Source: DATBVX01 sp963705495
GTDB lineage: Bacteria > Pseudomonadota > Gammaproteobacteria > Steroidobacterales > Steroidobacteraceae
Assembly: GCA_963705495.1 (NCBI GenBank)
Contig: CAVPJQ010000005.1
Span: forward strand, 360,511-424,510
DNA: 64,000 nucleotides
Direction of reading: 5' to 3'
Below, piece by piece: positions 17,226 through 25,716 of the stretch; position 1 is the first letter of the stretch; each line of letters begins with the position of its first letter. The position numbers and the translations under genes are program-made. Below the pieces are notes generated by a model that ran no database searches, was not told where the DNA came from, and saw only the letters and a program-made list of their open reading frames with translations.

Positions 17226-18302
17226 ATGAACATTCGCTCCTGGATGGCGGCAACGCTGGTGCTGGCGCCAGCGCTCGCTCCCGCACAACAAGCACAACGC
17301 GAGTTACTGGTCTTTCCCAGCGTGCAGATCGTGCGCCCCAGCGGCCTCGCTGCAGCGAACGAAGATCTGGACGATGAACTCTTTTCCGCGGACGTGCTGC
17401 TCAGCCTGCAAGAGGGTCCGTTCCGGCTGTTTGGCGAGTACCTGCTCACTAACCACGAATCGGACCTGGAACGCTTGCAGTTCGGATGGGAGGCATCCGC
17501 GGACACAACGCTCTGGCTCGGGCGATTTCATCAGGCGAGCAGCGTCTGGAACCACGAGCACCATCACGGTCAATTCCTGCAGACGAGCATCACCCGCCCC
17601 GTGATCGAGAACTGGGAGGACGATGGCGGCATCATTCCGCAGCATTTTCTCGGCGTGTTGGTCGAGTCGAACTGGCACCTGGGTGGCGGAAAAGGGTTGA
17701 GCACCGCGATTGGTGGCGGCCTGGCACCGCTCCTTACGCACGACGGGCTGGAACCCTTCGACTTCATTCACCCCGACACGAACAAGCACCAGCTTGGCTT
17801 CCAGGCCCGTGTGAGCTTCCTGCCGGATGAGCTCGGCGAAAGTGCCGCCGGCCTGCTGATAGCGCACAACGAGATCAACTGGGAAGACCTGCCTCCTCCC
17901 CAGTTCGCCAGCGTTACGCACATAGATCAGACGGTGGTGGGGGCCTTCGGCCACCTGATGAGCGAGCCCTGGATGCTGTCGGCAGTCCTCTACTACGTCG
18001 AAGCCAAAATGGTCGACGCTGGTCCCAGCCCAGGGAGCGATGACTTTTTCACCGGTTACGTGCAGGCGGAGCATGAAGTGCACCACGACGTAACGCTCTT
18101 TGCACGTTACGAGGACACCTCGAACGCTGATGAAGTGGCCTATCTCAGCCTGTTCCCCGATTTTGTCACTCAGCGCGCAGCCATTGGCGTGCGCTGGGCG
18201 ATCGCGCGCCGGCACGCGCTCAGCCTCGAGATTGCCGACTCCGAGAACACACACGATCACTTCGAAGAGTTCCGACTACAGTGGAGCGCCGCGCTGTTCT
18301 GA
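17226..18302 (+). CDS. Outer-membrane beta-barrel (porin-like) protein
   Basis: A 358-residue protein starting at ATG 17226 with a signal peptide (MAATLVLAPALAPAQ). The mature part alternates polar and hydrophobic residues and ends RLQWSAALF with a C-terminal Phe, the outer-membrane insertion signal. A conserved-looking segment has RFHQASSVWNHEHHHGQFL, then EDDGGIIPQH, so there is a His cluster in a predicted loop near residue 110. I do not recognise a specific porin family. The gene overlaps the next small periplasmic protein by 22 bases, and a kinase and CheY-like regulator follow, so the barrel probably feeds or is sensed by that two-component system. Confidence 0.75.
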   Translation: MNIRSWMAATLVLAPALAPAQQAQRELLVFPSVQIVRPSGLAAANEDLDDELFSADVLLSLQEGPFRLFGEYLLTNHESDLERLQFGWEASADTTLWLGRFHQASSVWNHEHHHGQFLQTSITRPVIENWEDDGGIIPQHFLGVLVESNWHLGGGKGLSTAIGGGLAPLLTHDGLEPFDFIHPDTNKHQLGFQARVSFLPDELGESAAGLLIAHNEINWEDLPPPQFASVTHIDQTVVGAFGHLMSEPWMLSAVLYYVEAKMVDAGPSPGSDDFFTGYVQAEHEVHHDVTLFARYEDTSNADEVAYLSLFPDFVTQRAAIGVRWAIARRHALSLEIADSENTHDHFEEFRLQWSAALF

Positions 18303-18739
18303 GCACTTTGCGACTGGGGCTGATAGTCCTCAGTCTTGTGCTGGCGGTGTCCGCACCGGCCGGCGAGCGCCAGATCGTGCTCGTGGTAAGCGCCAGCAGC
18401 CCGGTGAAGGAGCTTCACCCGATCGAGATCCGCAAGCTCTTCCTGAGCCTTCCGGTGCAGCGAGACAATCGCCCCCTGGTTCCCGTAAGGAACAACAGCG
18501 ACCGCCAGCTCGAGCAGGTGTTCTTGCAGGACATCGTCGCCATGTCGCAGTCCGCCTATGACCGACGCATCCTCGCACAGACTCTTCAGCACGGCCGACC
18601 ACGTCCGCTCGAGCTGCAGTCGCGCGATGAGGTTCTCGCCCGGCTCTATTCCGACCGCTTCTCCGTCAGCTATGTCTGGTTGGACGATGCGCTCTCCAAT
18701 CCACGCCTGCGCATCCTGCGAGTGATATGGTCAGAGTGA
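18281..18739 (+). CDS. Small phosphate-binding-protein-like periplasmic protein
   Basis: A 152-residue protein starting at GTG 18281, inside the end of the barrel gene. It has a signal peptide (LGLIVLSLVLAVSAPAG) and one lobe of a PstS-like substrate-binding fold: LVVSASSPVKELHPIEIRKL, FLSLPVQRDNRPLVPVRNN, then YSDRFSVSYVW near the end. Such short PBP-like proteins often sit with histidine kinases as extracytoplasmic sensors. It overlaps the kinase gene by 13 bases. Ligand unknown; the PBP-like assignment is from pattern only. Confidence 0.7.
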   Translation: MERRAVLSTLRLGLIVLSLVLAVSAPAGERQIVLVVSASSPVKELHPIEIRKLFLSLPVQRDNRPLVPVRNNSDRQLEQVFLQDIVAMSQSAYDRRILAQTLQHGRPRPLELQSRDEVLARLYSDRFSVSYVWLDDALSNPRLRILRVIWSE

Positions 18740-20268
18740 CCAACCGCCTGTGGTTCCGGCTCACCTCCGTCGTGCTGGTGATTCACGCGGTGCTGTTGCC
18801 GCTGCTGTTTTTCGGCCTGCTCTTCATCGTAAGGCAGAGCCATGCCGACATCTTTGTCGACCAGGTACGCACCTACGGGCGGCTGCTGGCCGACGAGCTC
18901 GAACTGGGCGATGCGCTCACGACACCTGAGCGCACTGTTGCCCTGCTGGACAGCATCATTCTCAGCGGCCAGGGAATGTTCGCGGAAGTGCAGTCCGGCA
19001 CGGAGCCGCCGTTGCGCAGTACCCTGGTCGCCCCAGGACTCGGCAAATATCCGGGTGATAACTTCGAGTTCGGCGATCGGGGCGATCGCACCTACTTCCT
19101 GTCCGTCTCGATACCGCGCAAGGATTATCAGGTCATCCTGAGGCTGGGCTTCGATGAATCTGCCGTATGGGATCAGATTGAAGAGGCACGCAATCGCATC
19201 CTGCTTGCATTGCTGGTCTTTACCGTGGTCTCGGTAGCGCTCGCGATCTGGCTCGCAACGCGTATCGCGCAACCGATGATTCGCCTGCAGAATGCGGCGC
19301 GCCGCATAGCGACGGGCAACTTCGACGCACACCTGGAGGCCGGCAGCAAGATCCAGGAGGTGCAGCAGCTGACGCAGCACCTCGAATCCATGCGCAGCGA
19401 GCTGGTCGGCACCAACGAGCGGCTGAGCCTCGAGATCATGGAACGGTCTGCTGCCGAAGCGCAGCGCCGCTCGCTGGAGGAGCGCCTGCGCCATAGCGAG
19501 CGCATCGCGACTGTCGGCACGCTCGCGGGCGGCATCGCACACGAGTTCAACAACATCATGACGCCGATACTCCTCTATGCGCAGGCGGCACTGGACGAGG
19601 TTCCGGACACGAGCGTGCCCGCCGACGACCTGCGTCGCGTGATCGCTGCTGCGCACCGCGCACGCACGCTCGTGAACCGGGTGCTGACATTCAGCCGTGA
19701 AATGCGCTCCGGACCGACCGCGCCGGTCAACGTGGGTGCCGTGGTCGAGGAGGTAGTAGCGTTATTGCGGGCGATCGTGCCACCCAACATCGAAATCATC
19801 AGCAGGATAGCGCCCGCCGTGGCACCCATCCCGGGCGATGCCAGCCTGGTACACCAACTGGTGATGAACCTGTGCACCAATGCCTCCCAGTCGATGCGAG
19901 CGAGTGGTGGCCGGATGACCGTCACCCTGGCACAGCGCTTCGAGGGCGCCGATGAGCGGGTGCCACCCGCGGAGTATGTCGTCCTGGAGATTGCGGATAC
20001 CGGCCATGGCATGGATGCCAGGACACTGTCGCGCATCTTCGAGCCCTTCTTCACCACGCGCGAGGTCGGCCAAGGCACCGGGCTCGGTCTATCGGTAGTC
20101 CACGGAATTGCGAGTAGCATGGGAGCGGTCGTTGTCGCAGACAGCCAGCTCGGCAAGGGAGCGACTTTTCGGGTGTATTTCTCCATTGCTCCTCGCAGTA
20201 CCCCTGTGGCCGATCAGGTGAGTAACGACGGCTCCCGGGCGGCAAGCGAAACACTGCCCATGAAGTAG
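18727..20268 (+). CDS. Membrane sensor histidine kinase with HAMP domain
   Basis: A 513-residue kinase. Transmembrane helices lie at about 13-37 and 160-180, enclosing a periplasmic sensor domain of some 120 residues, followed by HAMP (TRIAQPMIRLQNAARRIATG), a coiled coil, a HisKA box with the phosphoacceptor in LAGGIAHEFNNIM (His272), and HATPase_c with N box NLCTNASQSM, G1 DTGHGMDA and G2 GTGLGLSVVHGI. It is coupled to the PBP-like gene upstream and is followed by a CheY-like regulator after 36 bases. The architecture resembles kinases that work with a stand-alone receiver rather than a DNA-binding regulator. Confidence 0.92.
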   Translation: MVRVTNRLWFRLTSVVLVIHAVLLPLLFFGLLFIVRQSHADIFVDQVRTYGRLLADELELGDALTTPERTVALLDSIILSGQGMFAEVQSGTEPPLRSTLVAPGLGKYPGDNFEFGDRGDRTYFLSVSIPRKDYQVILRLGFDESAVWDQIEEARNRILLALLVFTVVSVALAIWLATRIAQPMIRLQNAARRIATGNFDAHLEAGSKIQEVQQLTQHLESMRSELVGTNERLSLEIMERSAAEAQRRSLEERLRHSERIATVGTLAGGIAHEFNNIMTPILLYAQAALDEVPDTSVPADDLRRVIAAAHRARTLVNRVLTFSREMRSGPTAPVNVGAVVEEVVALLRAIVPPNIEIISRIAPAVAPIPGDASLVHQLVMNLCTNASQSMRASGGRMTVTLAQRFEGADERVPPAEYVVLEIADTGHGMDARTLSRIFEPFFTTREVGQGTGLGLSVVHGIASSMGAVVVADSQLGKGATFRVYFSIAPRSTPVADQVSNDGSRAASETLPMK

Positions 20269-20304
20269 CGAAACGGTAGAGGATCCGCAGAGGAGTATTG
20301 AGCG

Positions 20305-20703
20305 ATGCGATCAGTTCTGATCATCGATGATGAGGTCGAGGTTGGACATGCGCTGCGGCGGGTTCTGGAACGCGCCGGCTACAGCGTTACTACGGTGACC
20401 ACCAGCGCCGAGGGCCTGGAAGCCTTCGAACGCAATCCGGCGGACATCGTCATCACCGACATCATCATGCCGAAGACTCACGGCATCGATGTCATCAAGG
20501 CCATCCGGGCCAAGGGAACCCCGACGCGCATTGTCGCCATCTCTGGCGGGGGTAACTTCGGACCCTTGGACTACCAGCCCGAAGCCATCACTACGACGGC
20601 CTATCTCGCCGCAGCCAAGCAAGCGGGTGCCGATGAGGCACTCACGAAACCGTTCGACAAGGCAGATCTGCTGGCAGCGCTGAAGCGGCTCTTCAGTTCT
20701 TGA
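20305..20703 (+). CDS. CheY-like single-domain response regulator
   Basis: A 132-residue receiver domain with no output domain. Acidic pocket Asp8-Asp9 (LIIDDE), phosphoacceptor Asp52 (VITDIIMP), conserved Ser/Thr in IVAISGGG and Lys in LTKPFDKAD. AGAGGAG lies 10-15 bases before the ATG. An insertion between the Ser and Lys motifs (FGPLDYQPEAITTTAYL) is typical of receivers paired with the preceding type of kinase. It ends the barrel / PBP-like / kinase operon. With no effector domain it may act by protein contact or as part of a phosphorelay. Confidence 0.92.
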   Translation: MRSVLIIDDEVEVGHALRRVLERAGYSVTTVTTSAEGLEAFERNPADIVITDIIMPKTHGIDVIKAIRAKGTPTRIVAISGGGNFGPLDYQPEAITTTAYLAAAKQAGADEALTKPFDKADLLAALKRLFSS

Positions 20704-20725
20704 GCTGCAGCCGTGGCACGAACTT

Positions 20726-20815
20726 CTAGTGCCGGTGCTTACCCGACCGATACATGAACCAAAGGATGGCCGTTATCAGGGTCAGGTATGTGCCAATCAG
20801 TATCCACGCGGTCAT
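20726..20815 (-). CDS. Possible 29-residue single-pass membrane peptide
   Basis: From ATG 20815 on the minus strand a short frame encodes one hydrophobic helix (AWILIGTYLTLITAILWFMY) followed by the basic tail RSGKHRH, a layout found in real small membrane proteins. No good ribosome site is seen. It lies inside the 320-base interval between the CheY-like gene and the LuxR-type regulator. Chance origin cannot be excluded. Confidence 0.3.
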   Translation of the reverse strand: MTAWILIGTYLTLITAILWFMYRSGKHRH

Positions 20816-20913
20816 GATCTGGTCCGCCAGCGCTCCGGTCTGTATTGCAAGGCTACCTCTGGAGCCACGCAGTGAACATCCGGCAAACGACCGCGCCGTA
20901 ACTCCGTGCAACA

Positions 20914-20930
20914 CCTACCGTCCGAGTAGG
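20914..20930. promoter_or_regulatory. Inverted repeat CCTAC-N7-GTAGG upstream of LuxR-type regulator
   Basis: A five-base inverted repeat followed by GTTTGCCC, matching the GTAGGGTTT..CCC stretch that follows the 17032 repeat. It ends about 95 bases before the regulator start at 21025. Suggested role is autoregulation. Apart from this and the small hydrophobic frame, the 20704-21024 interval shows nothing else that I can support. Confidence 0.4.
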
Positions 20931-21024
20931 GTTTGCCCGTATCGCGTTGGGAGCCCACCGCACTACTCTGTACCTACGCATTCCGCCGGCCACGGGGCGG
21001 ACCCTGCGGATTGGCGAGTATGAA

Positions 21025-21702
21025 ATGGGGCCTGGTCCCCAGGGCTCAATGCCTAGCAAGACACAAGTCCTCATCGTCGATACCGACAGCATCATGCGCG
21101 ACGGTCTTGTCGCGTTGCTCAGCAACGAGGAATGCGAGGTCATCGGTGCGGCATCGAATGGCACCGAGGCATTGCGCGAATCGGAGTTGCGCACCCCCGA
21201 TCTCGTGATCATCGACCTGTCAATGGCCACAGCGAGCGACCCGGACACGATTGTGAAGCTTAAGGAGCAGCGTCCGGGGGTGCGCGTGCTGGTGCTGACG
21301 TTTCTCAGAGAGGAAAGACTCATCGATGCAGCTCTGCGCGCCGGTGCGGACGGCTATTTACTGAAAAGCGATACCCGGCTCGAATTGATTGCCGCGATCC
21401 GCAGCGTTGCGCACGGCAAGGGCTACATCAGCCCCTCCATCTGTGACCGCGTAATCAACGGGTATCTCAAGACCCAGGCTGACGCGCCACGACGTCGCGG
21501 CTCGGGCGTGCTCTCGAAGCGCGAACAGCAGGTGGTGCGTCTGATCGCCGAGGGATACCGGACGCGAGAAATTGCCCAGCAACTGTCGCTGAGCCACAAG
21601 ACCATCGAAAAACACCGCACCAACCTGATGCGCAAGCTTGGCCTCAGGACTGCTCCGGCAGTCGCGGCTTATGCCATCGCGCACGGTTACCTGAACCCCT
21701 GA
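21025..21702 (+). CDS. NarL/LuxR-family response regulator
   Basis: A 225-residue regulator with an N-terminal receiver (VLIVDTDSIMRDGL, phosphoacceptor in VIIDLSM, AGADGYLLKSD) and a C-terminal LuxR-type helix-turn-helix (LSKREQQVVRLIAEGYRTRE, LSHKTIEKHRTNLMRKL). The first acidic pair is Asp-Thr rather than Asp-Asp or Asp-His, so metal binding in the pocket may be weakened. ATG 21025 and ATG 21049 are both possible starts; the second has AGGG five bases upstream. The matching kinase class in the window is at 15629-16942. It probably binds the CCTACC/GGTAGG motifs seen nearby; that is inference. Confidence 0.92.
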   Translation: MGPGPQGSMPSKTQVLIVDTDSIMRDGLVALLSNEECEVIGAASNGTEALRESELRTPDLVIIDLSMATASDPDTIVKLKEQRPGVRVLVLTFLREERLIDAALRAGADGYLLKSDTRLELIAAIRSVAHGKGYISPSICDRVINGYLKTQADAPRRRGSGVLSKREQQVVRLIAEGYRTREIAQQLSLSHKTIEKHRTNLMRKLGLRTAPAVAAYAIAHGYLNP

Positions 21703-21714
21703 CAATCCCCGGGC

Positions 21715-23109
21715 TCAGTCCTCGAATTCGACCTCCTCAGCAACAAAGACTCCGCCGACCAGCGTGCCGTCGACTGACACCAGGCGCCCAGTGGCCTGCG
21801 CGAAAAAGTCGGTTGCGCTGACGCCTTCGAACTCAGTCCCGGCATCGGTCTGAATGGGCACGCCGAGAATAGTGAACGCGGGCTGGTTGACGTCCTGCAC
21901 GATCCCGCGCAACTCGACACCGCTGTTCGGCTCCTCGCGCTCTACGATGGAGGCCGCGATGGAATTCGTGGCACTGCCGGCGGCACCACGCACGTTGACG
22001 TAGTCCCCCACGCGAAGCTGCGCGATCCCAAAGGGGCTCACGGGCTGTGACAGCTTGTCCTCATAGCGCGTAAGCGAGTTCGTCTGGACCAGCACACCGA
22101 GCGCCGTGAATGAAGCCGTGGCCGCATCGATGCTGCTGATGCTCGCTGTGAGGCGTATGGCGGTCGTGGCCCGGAGCGAGACCTTGCTAGCCGCCAGTAC
22201 TCCGTTGCTGACGGTTCCGTCCACTTCGACCTTCACGTTGAGTTGCAGGTCCGATGCCGTTCCATTCTCGAACGTCGTGGACGCCGTCGTCTGAACTTGC
22301 TGCCCGTTCACATCGAAATCCGCTGGCGATGCAAACCTGGTGACCAGACCTTCGATGCGAGCATCGGCACCGTTATCGGCCTGGTCCTCGTGCTCGAGCT
22401 CCACCCGTGTACCGAGCAGCACGCCGGCAGCATTGAAGGCTGTTCCTTTGACTTCCACCAGCTGGCCTACTGCAGGCGTGCCGTTCGGCAGATCGTTGAG
22501 CGTCGCGCCGCTGTAATCCACGACGAGACTCCCAACATGGAGAACCTTGAAGAAGGTGTCAACCGAGGTAATCGTGCCGGTGATCTCGAACTCGCCGCCT
22601 GGGGCTTTGCGCTCGACGCGCGTCGCGTGGATTTCACCTGCGGCATCGAGGAACCCGCTCACCTCGACCACATCGGCGACGCGCAGGTCTGCGAGCGAGG
22701 TCAAACCGGAATCGAAAGATGTAGCTCCGTCGACAAGCACCGTGCGCCCCATTGCCACGAAACTGCTCGCTGCTAGATCTATCGACTTCACCGGGCCTTC
22801 GAGCTGATCGACCACAGCAACGTTGGTTGCGGTTCCCGTGCGCCCATCATCATTGATGGGCCCGGCGATCGACACGACCTGGCCGACTCTCAGCTCCGAT
22901 TCGGTGGCGCTGCGCCCATCAATGGTTATGCTCGCACCAGAGGTGGAGAACTCGATCCCGTTGACGAAGATGCTGCCGAAGCCGGTAATGGTGCCCTGCG
23001 CAAAGCCGGTACCTTCGATTCCCGCCAGGGTGTTGCCGCTACCGCCACAGGCTGTGACTGCCAGCAGTACCGCAACCAGTGCGCCCCGTGCGATGTCCAT
23101 TGCGCTCAT
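21715..23109 (-). CDS. DUF5666 repeat lipoprotein
   Basis: A 464-residue lipoprotein: signal ending LLAVTACGGSG with a lipobox Cys, then about five to six repeats of a small beta-barrel unit, each with patterns such as VGQVVSIAGPI, LRVADVVEVSGFL, VGQLVEVKGTA, VGDYVNVRGAA. This is the DUF5666 arrangement, OB-like repeats displayed outside the inner membrane. Its start overlaps the stop of the DUF6502 gene by four bases (ATGA), so the two are coupled. Function is unknown. Confidence 0.88.
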   Translation of the reverse strand: MSAMDIARGALVAVLLAVTACGGSGNTLAGIEGTGFAQGTITGFGSIFVNGIEFSTSGASITIDGRSATESELRVGQVVSIAGPINDDGRTGTATNVAVVDQLEGPVKSIDLAASSFVAMGRTVLVDGATSFDSGLTSLADLRVADVVEVSGFLDAAGEIHATRVERKAPGGEFEITGTITSVDTFFKVLHVGSLVVDYSGATLNDLPNGTPAVGQLVEVKGTAFNAAGVLLGTRVELEHEDQADNGADARIEGLVTRFASPADFDVNGQQVQTTASTTFENGTASDLQLNVKVEVDGTVSNGVLAASKVSLRATTAIRLTASISSIDAATASFTALGVLVQTNSLTRYEDKLSQPVSPFGIAQLRVGDYVNVRGAAGSATNSIAASIVEREEPNSGVELRGIVQDVNQPAFTILGVPIQTDAGTEFEGVSATDFFAQATGRLVSVDGTLVGGVFVAEEVEFED

Positions 23110-23933
23110 TTCGCCCTACCTCTCAATGATACGTCTTCAATGTGGTACACGCCGGCCCCGAGGCGGATGGCGCTGCCCGTGGATTCGGCGTTGGCCTGGT
23201 GCTGTGTGAGCCAGTCATCGACGCGCTCAAGAAACGCCTGTCCTTCGTTCTCGAGGAATTGACGGAACGCGACCAGCGCGCGCCGGTCGACACGCAGACT
23301 GAGCGCCCGGCGCTCGAAGCGTGGCACGGTGGCCTTGTCGCGTGTCAGGTTGTGCTCGAGCGTCGACGCGATGTCCTGCATCACGCTCGCCCACAGTCTG
23401 ATCTGTGCGGGTTCCATCGGTCGCGGCAGAAAAACGCGCTTGGTAGCGCGGATACGTCCATCGGCAAGACGAGTGATCGCATCGGCGCTCTCCAGTTCCT
23501 TGAGCAATGCGCCGGGAGGAATATCGCTGCCGTAGCGGCGCGCCAGTTCCGAGAAGCTCGCGCCGCTCCCGTCGAGGGCGAGCGCGCGGGGTTCGCCACT
23601 CGCTGCGGTGAAGTCCCGGTCCTGGTGCCATCCGGAGAGCACGCGAGCTGCCTTGCTCATGTATCCGGTTTCGGGCTGCGGATCTTTGTCGAGCAGTGCA
23701 CGTTGCCGACGCACTTCGCGTCGTGTCATGCCGGTGAGAATGGCCACGCGCGAGACGTTGGTCGGGCGGCCACGAATGCCGAACTCGTTGGTCGCGACGT
23801 ACACGAACGCGTGCCGCGCGACTTCGGAGAACTCCTTCCAGGTCACGCCGCTCTTGAGAAGCAGGCGAGCGACCGGGATCAGGAGGCTTCTACAGCTGGA
23901 AAGGAAGAGCGATTTGAGGCCGCCAGGTTCCAT
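23106..23933 (-). CDS. DUF6502 family protein, putative winged-helix regulator
   Basis: A 275-residue protein, predicted cytoplasmic. The N-terminal 90 residues contain a helix-turn-helix-like block (VTWKEFSEVARHAFVYVA, RPTNVSRVAILTGMTRREVR) and the C-terminal half is helical, with KRVFLPRPMEP and YHIEDVSLRGRAK at the end. This matches DUF6502 proteins, which are commonly found next to DUF5666 lipoproteins. An imperfect inverted repeat directly at its start codon would fit autoregulation. The DNA-binding role is inferred from the HTH-like segment. Confidence 0.8.
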   Translation of the reverse strand: MEPGGLKSLFLSSCRSLLIPVARLLLKSGVTWKEFSEVARHAFVYVATNEFGIRGRPTNVSRVAILTGMTRREVRRQRALLDKDPQPETGYMSKAARVLSGWHQDRDFTAASGEPRALALDGSGASFSELARRYGSDIPPGALLKELESADAITRLADGRIRATKRVFLPRPMEPAQIRLWASVMQDIASTLEHNLTRDKATVPRFERRALSLRVDRRALVAFRQFLENEGQAFLERVDDWLTQHQANAESTGSAIRLGAGVYHIEDVSLRGRAK

Positions 23934-23934
23934 A

Positions 23935-23955
23935 TGTGAGACAAACTATCCCACA
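23935..23955. promoter_or_regulatory. Inverted repeat TGTGAGA-N7-TCCCACA at the DUF6502 start
   Basis: Seven-base arms matching at six positions, beginning one base upstream of the ATG (minus strand, 23931-23933). The right arm also overlaps a perfect ten-base palindrome, CCACATGTGG, at 23951-23960. The position, between the start codon and the expected promoter, suits a repressor site. Confidence 0.35.
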
Positions 23956-23966
23956 TGTGGAACGTG

Positions 23967-25698
23967 TCAACCCTTCGGAGTGTCGTAGTGAAGCGACTTT
24001 TCCGCGTGGCCCCGAGCTTCGCAGTCTGGATTCGCGGGCGGCACAACGAGATACCAGACCTCGCGGCTTGCCTCGCCCACCGGGCGACGAGCACCCGATG
24101 CCGCGAAACACGGCTCCAGCTGCGAGGCAGGCACCAGCAGTTCGCGTGCTGGTGCCGCATTGAGCCAGCGCGCGGCGTCGTAGGACTCCGCTGGTCCTTC
24201 GCGCCAGCGGCTGTGCCCGAAGTTGACACTGGGCCGGTGGAGCTGCAGCAGGAACTGCTCCTTGTAAGCGAGCAATCCGAGCTCGCGCGCTGGATCAGCA
24301 GCACGGTTCAGTTGTTCGATGAAGCGACGCGCGGAGCGCGTGTCATCCAGCTGCGGAATGATCGCAAAGCTCCCCACGATCCAGAGCAGGCCGAGTGCCC
24401 AGGCGCTGGCGAGCACGCCGCGATCGCGGCCACAGGCAAGGAACGCAATGGTCGCGAGGCCCGCATAGATCGCGAGCGGCGCGAGGTAGCGCAGGCCGAC
24501 ATCTTCTCTGAGCGCAGCGGCGCGCTCGGGAGCAACCCATTGCAGGTAAGCGAAGGCGCCGATACTGACGAGGATCAGGGCTGACAGCAAAAATCGAGCC
24601 GGTGCGTTGCACGTCCGGCCGTTGCCACAGTCCACGCAGCCATTCGCCGGAAGCGAGCGCTACGGCGGGTAATGCCGGAAGAATGTAGAGCCCGCGCTTG
24701 CCGGGACTCGCACTGAAGAACAGGAGCACGATCACGGCCCAGCCGAGGAGCAGCAGAATGCGCGTATCACGCTCACGGAACTGCTTCGCCCAGCGCGGAA
24801 CCAGCCACGGGAACAAGAGGACGAAGTGGCAGCCACATCGTGAGGATGACGGTGAGGTAGTAGTAGAACGGCTGCTGGTGATGCCACGCGGACGCGTAAC
24901 GCGTCACCGTCTGATGGAACAGGATCTCGTCGCGATAGGCCTGCAGCGCCGGATCACCGCTCAGCGCGACGGCGATGAGCATTGGCACCAGCCACAATCC
25001 AATGGCGGTGAGGAACGCGAGGGGCGCCCACATCCAGTGCGTCTTGCTGCGCGACAGGTCTGGCAGGGGCCACTTGCGCCAGCGCGCCCAAGCGTACGGC
25101 AGCAACACCAGCAGCGGCAGGAAAGCCTACGCCCTTGGTGATCACGCCGAGCCCGGCGGCGAAGGCACCGAGTGCGTACCAGCCCCACCCACTGCGCAAC
25201 AGCAGGTGCCGCAACAGCCCATATAAAGAGAGAGTGACCCAGAAGCACAGGGTCGCATCGATCTGGGCGAGCCGTGCCTGCAGCGTGAATTGCACCGTGA
25301 ACAGCAGGACGAGTGCCGCCCACAAACCGGCTTCCCGATTCCACAACCGCCGGCCCAGGTCATACACCAGGAGCACGGTACCGATGCCGGCAAGCAGGGA
25401 TGGCAGCAGGAAACTCACGCCGCAGCGATCCAGTGAGCGCGTAGCACGCGGCGATCAGCCAGAAAAACAACGGTGGCTTGTCCGCATAAAGATCGCCACC
25501 CACTTTCGGAAATAGCCAGTTGCCACTCGCCACCATGTCGCGCGCGATCAGCGCGAAGCGCGGCTCATCGGCCGGCCAGGGGTCTCGAAGGCCAATCCCG
25601 CTCGCAATCAGCAACAGGCACAGGCCGACGAGCAGCCCGACATCGCGCAGCAGCGCGGCACGCGCCGCGGCGGAATCGGGTGACGGCGAAGGATGCAT
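23967..25698 (-). pseudogene. ArnT-like GT39 family glycosyltransferase, four frameshifts
   Basis: An integral-membrane glycosyltransferase that would use polyprenyl-phosphate sugar. N-terminus: helix VGLLVGLCLLLIASGIGLRD, then DEPRFALIARDM with the conserved acidic pair, GDLYADKPPLFFW. Sense sequence passes through five frames on the minus strand, breaking near 25418-25424, 25122-25124 (an AAA run), 24823-24834 and 24597-24602. At each break removal of one base rejoins the protein (for example ITKGVGF to LPLLVLLPYAWARW). No in-frame stop codon is needed to explain the disruption. The rebuilt protein is about 575 residues, normal for the family. Either recent decay or uncorrected sequence errors. 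The ArnC-like gene next to it is also broken. Confidence 0.75.
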
Positions 25699-25716
25699 CA
25701 AAGTGACAGCGACCTT

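Noticed and set aside
23105..23122. CCCTACC upstream of the DUF5666 gene as a fourth copy of the CCTACC/GGTAGG motif
   Set aside because: It lies inside the DUF6502 coding end, where GGTAGGG would simply act as ribosome-site-like sequence, and no second arm is present.
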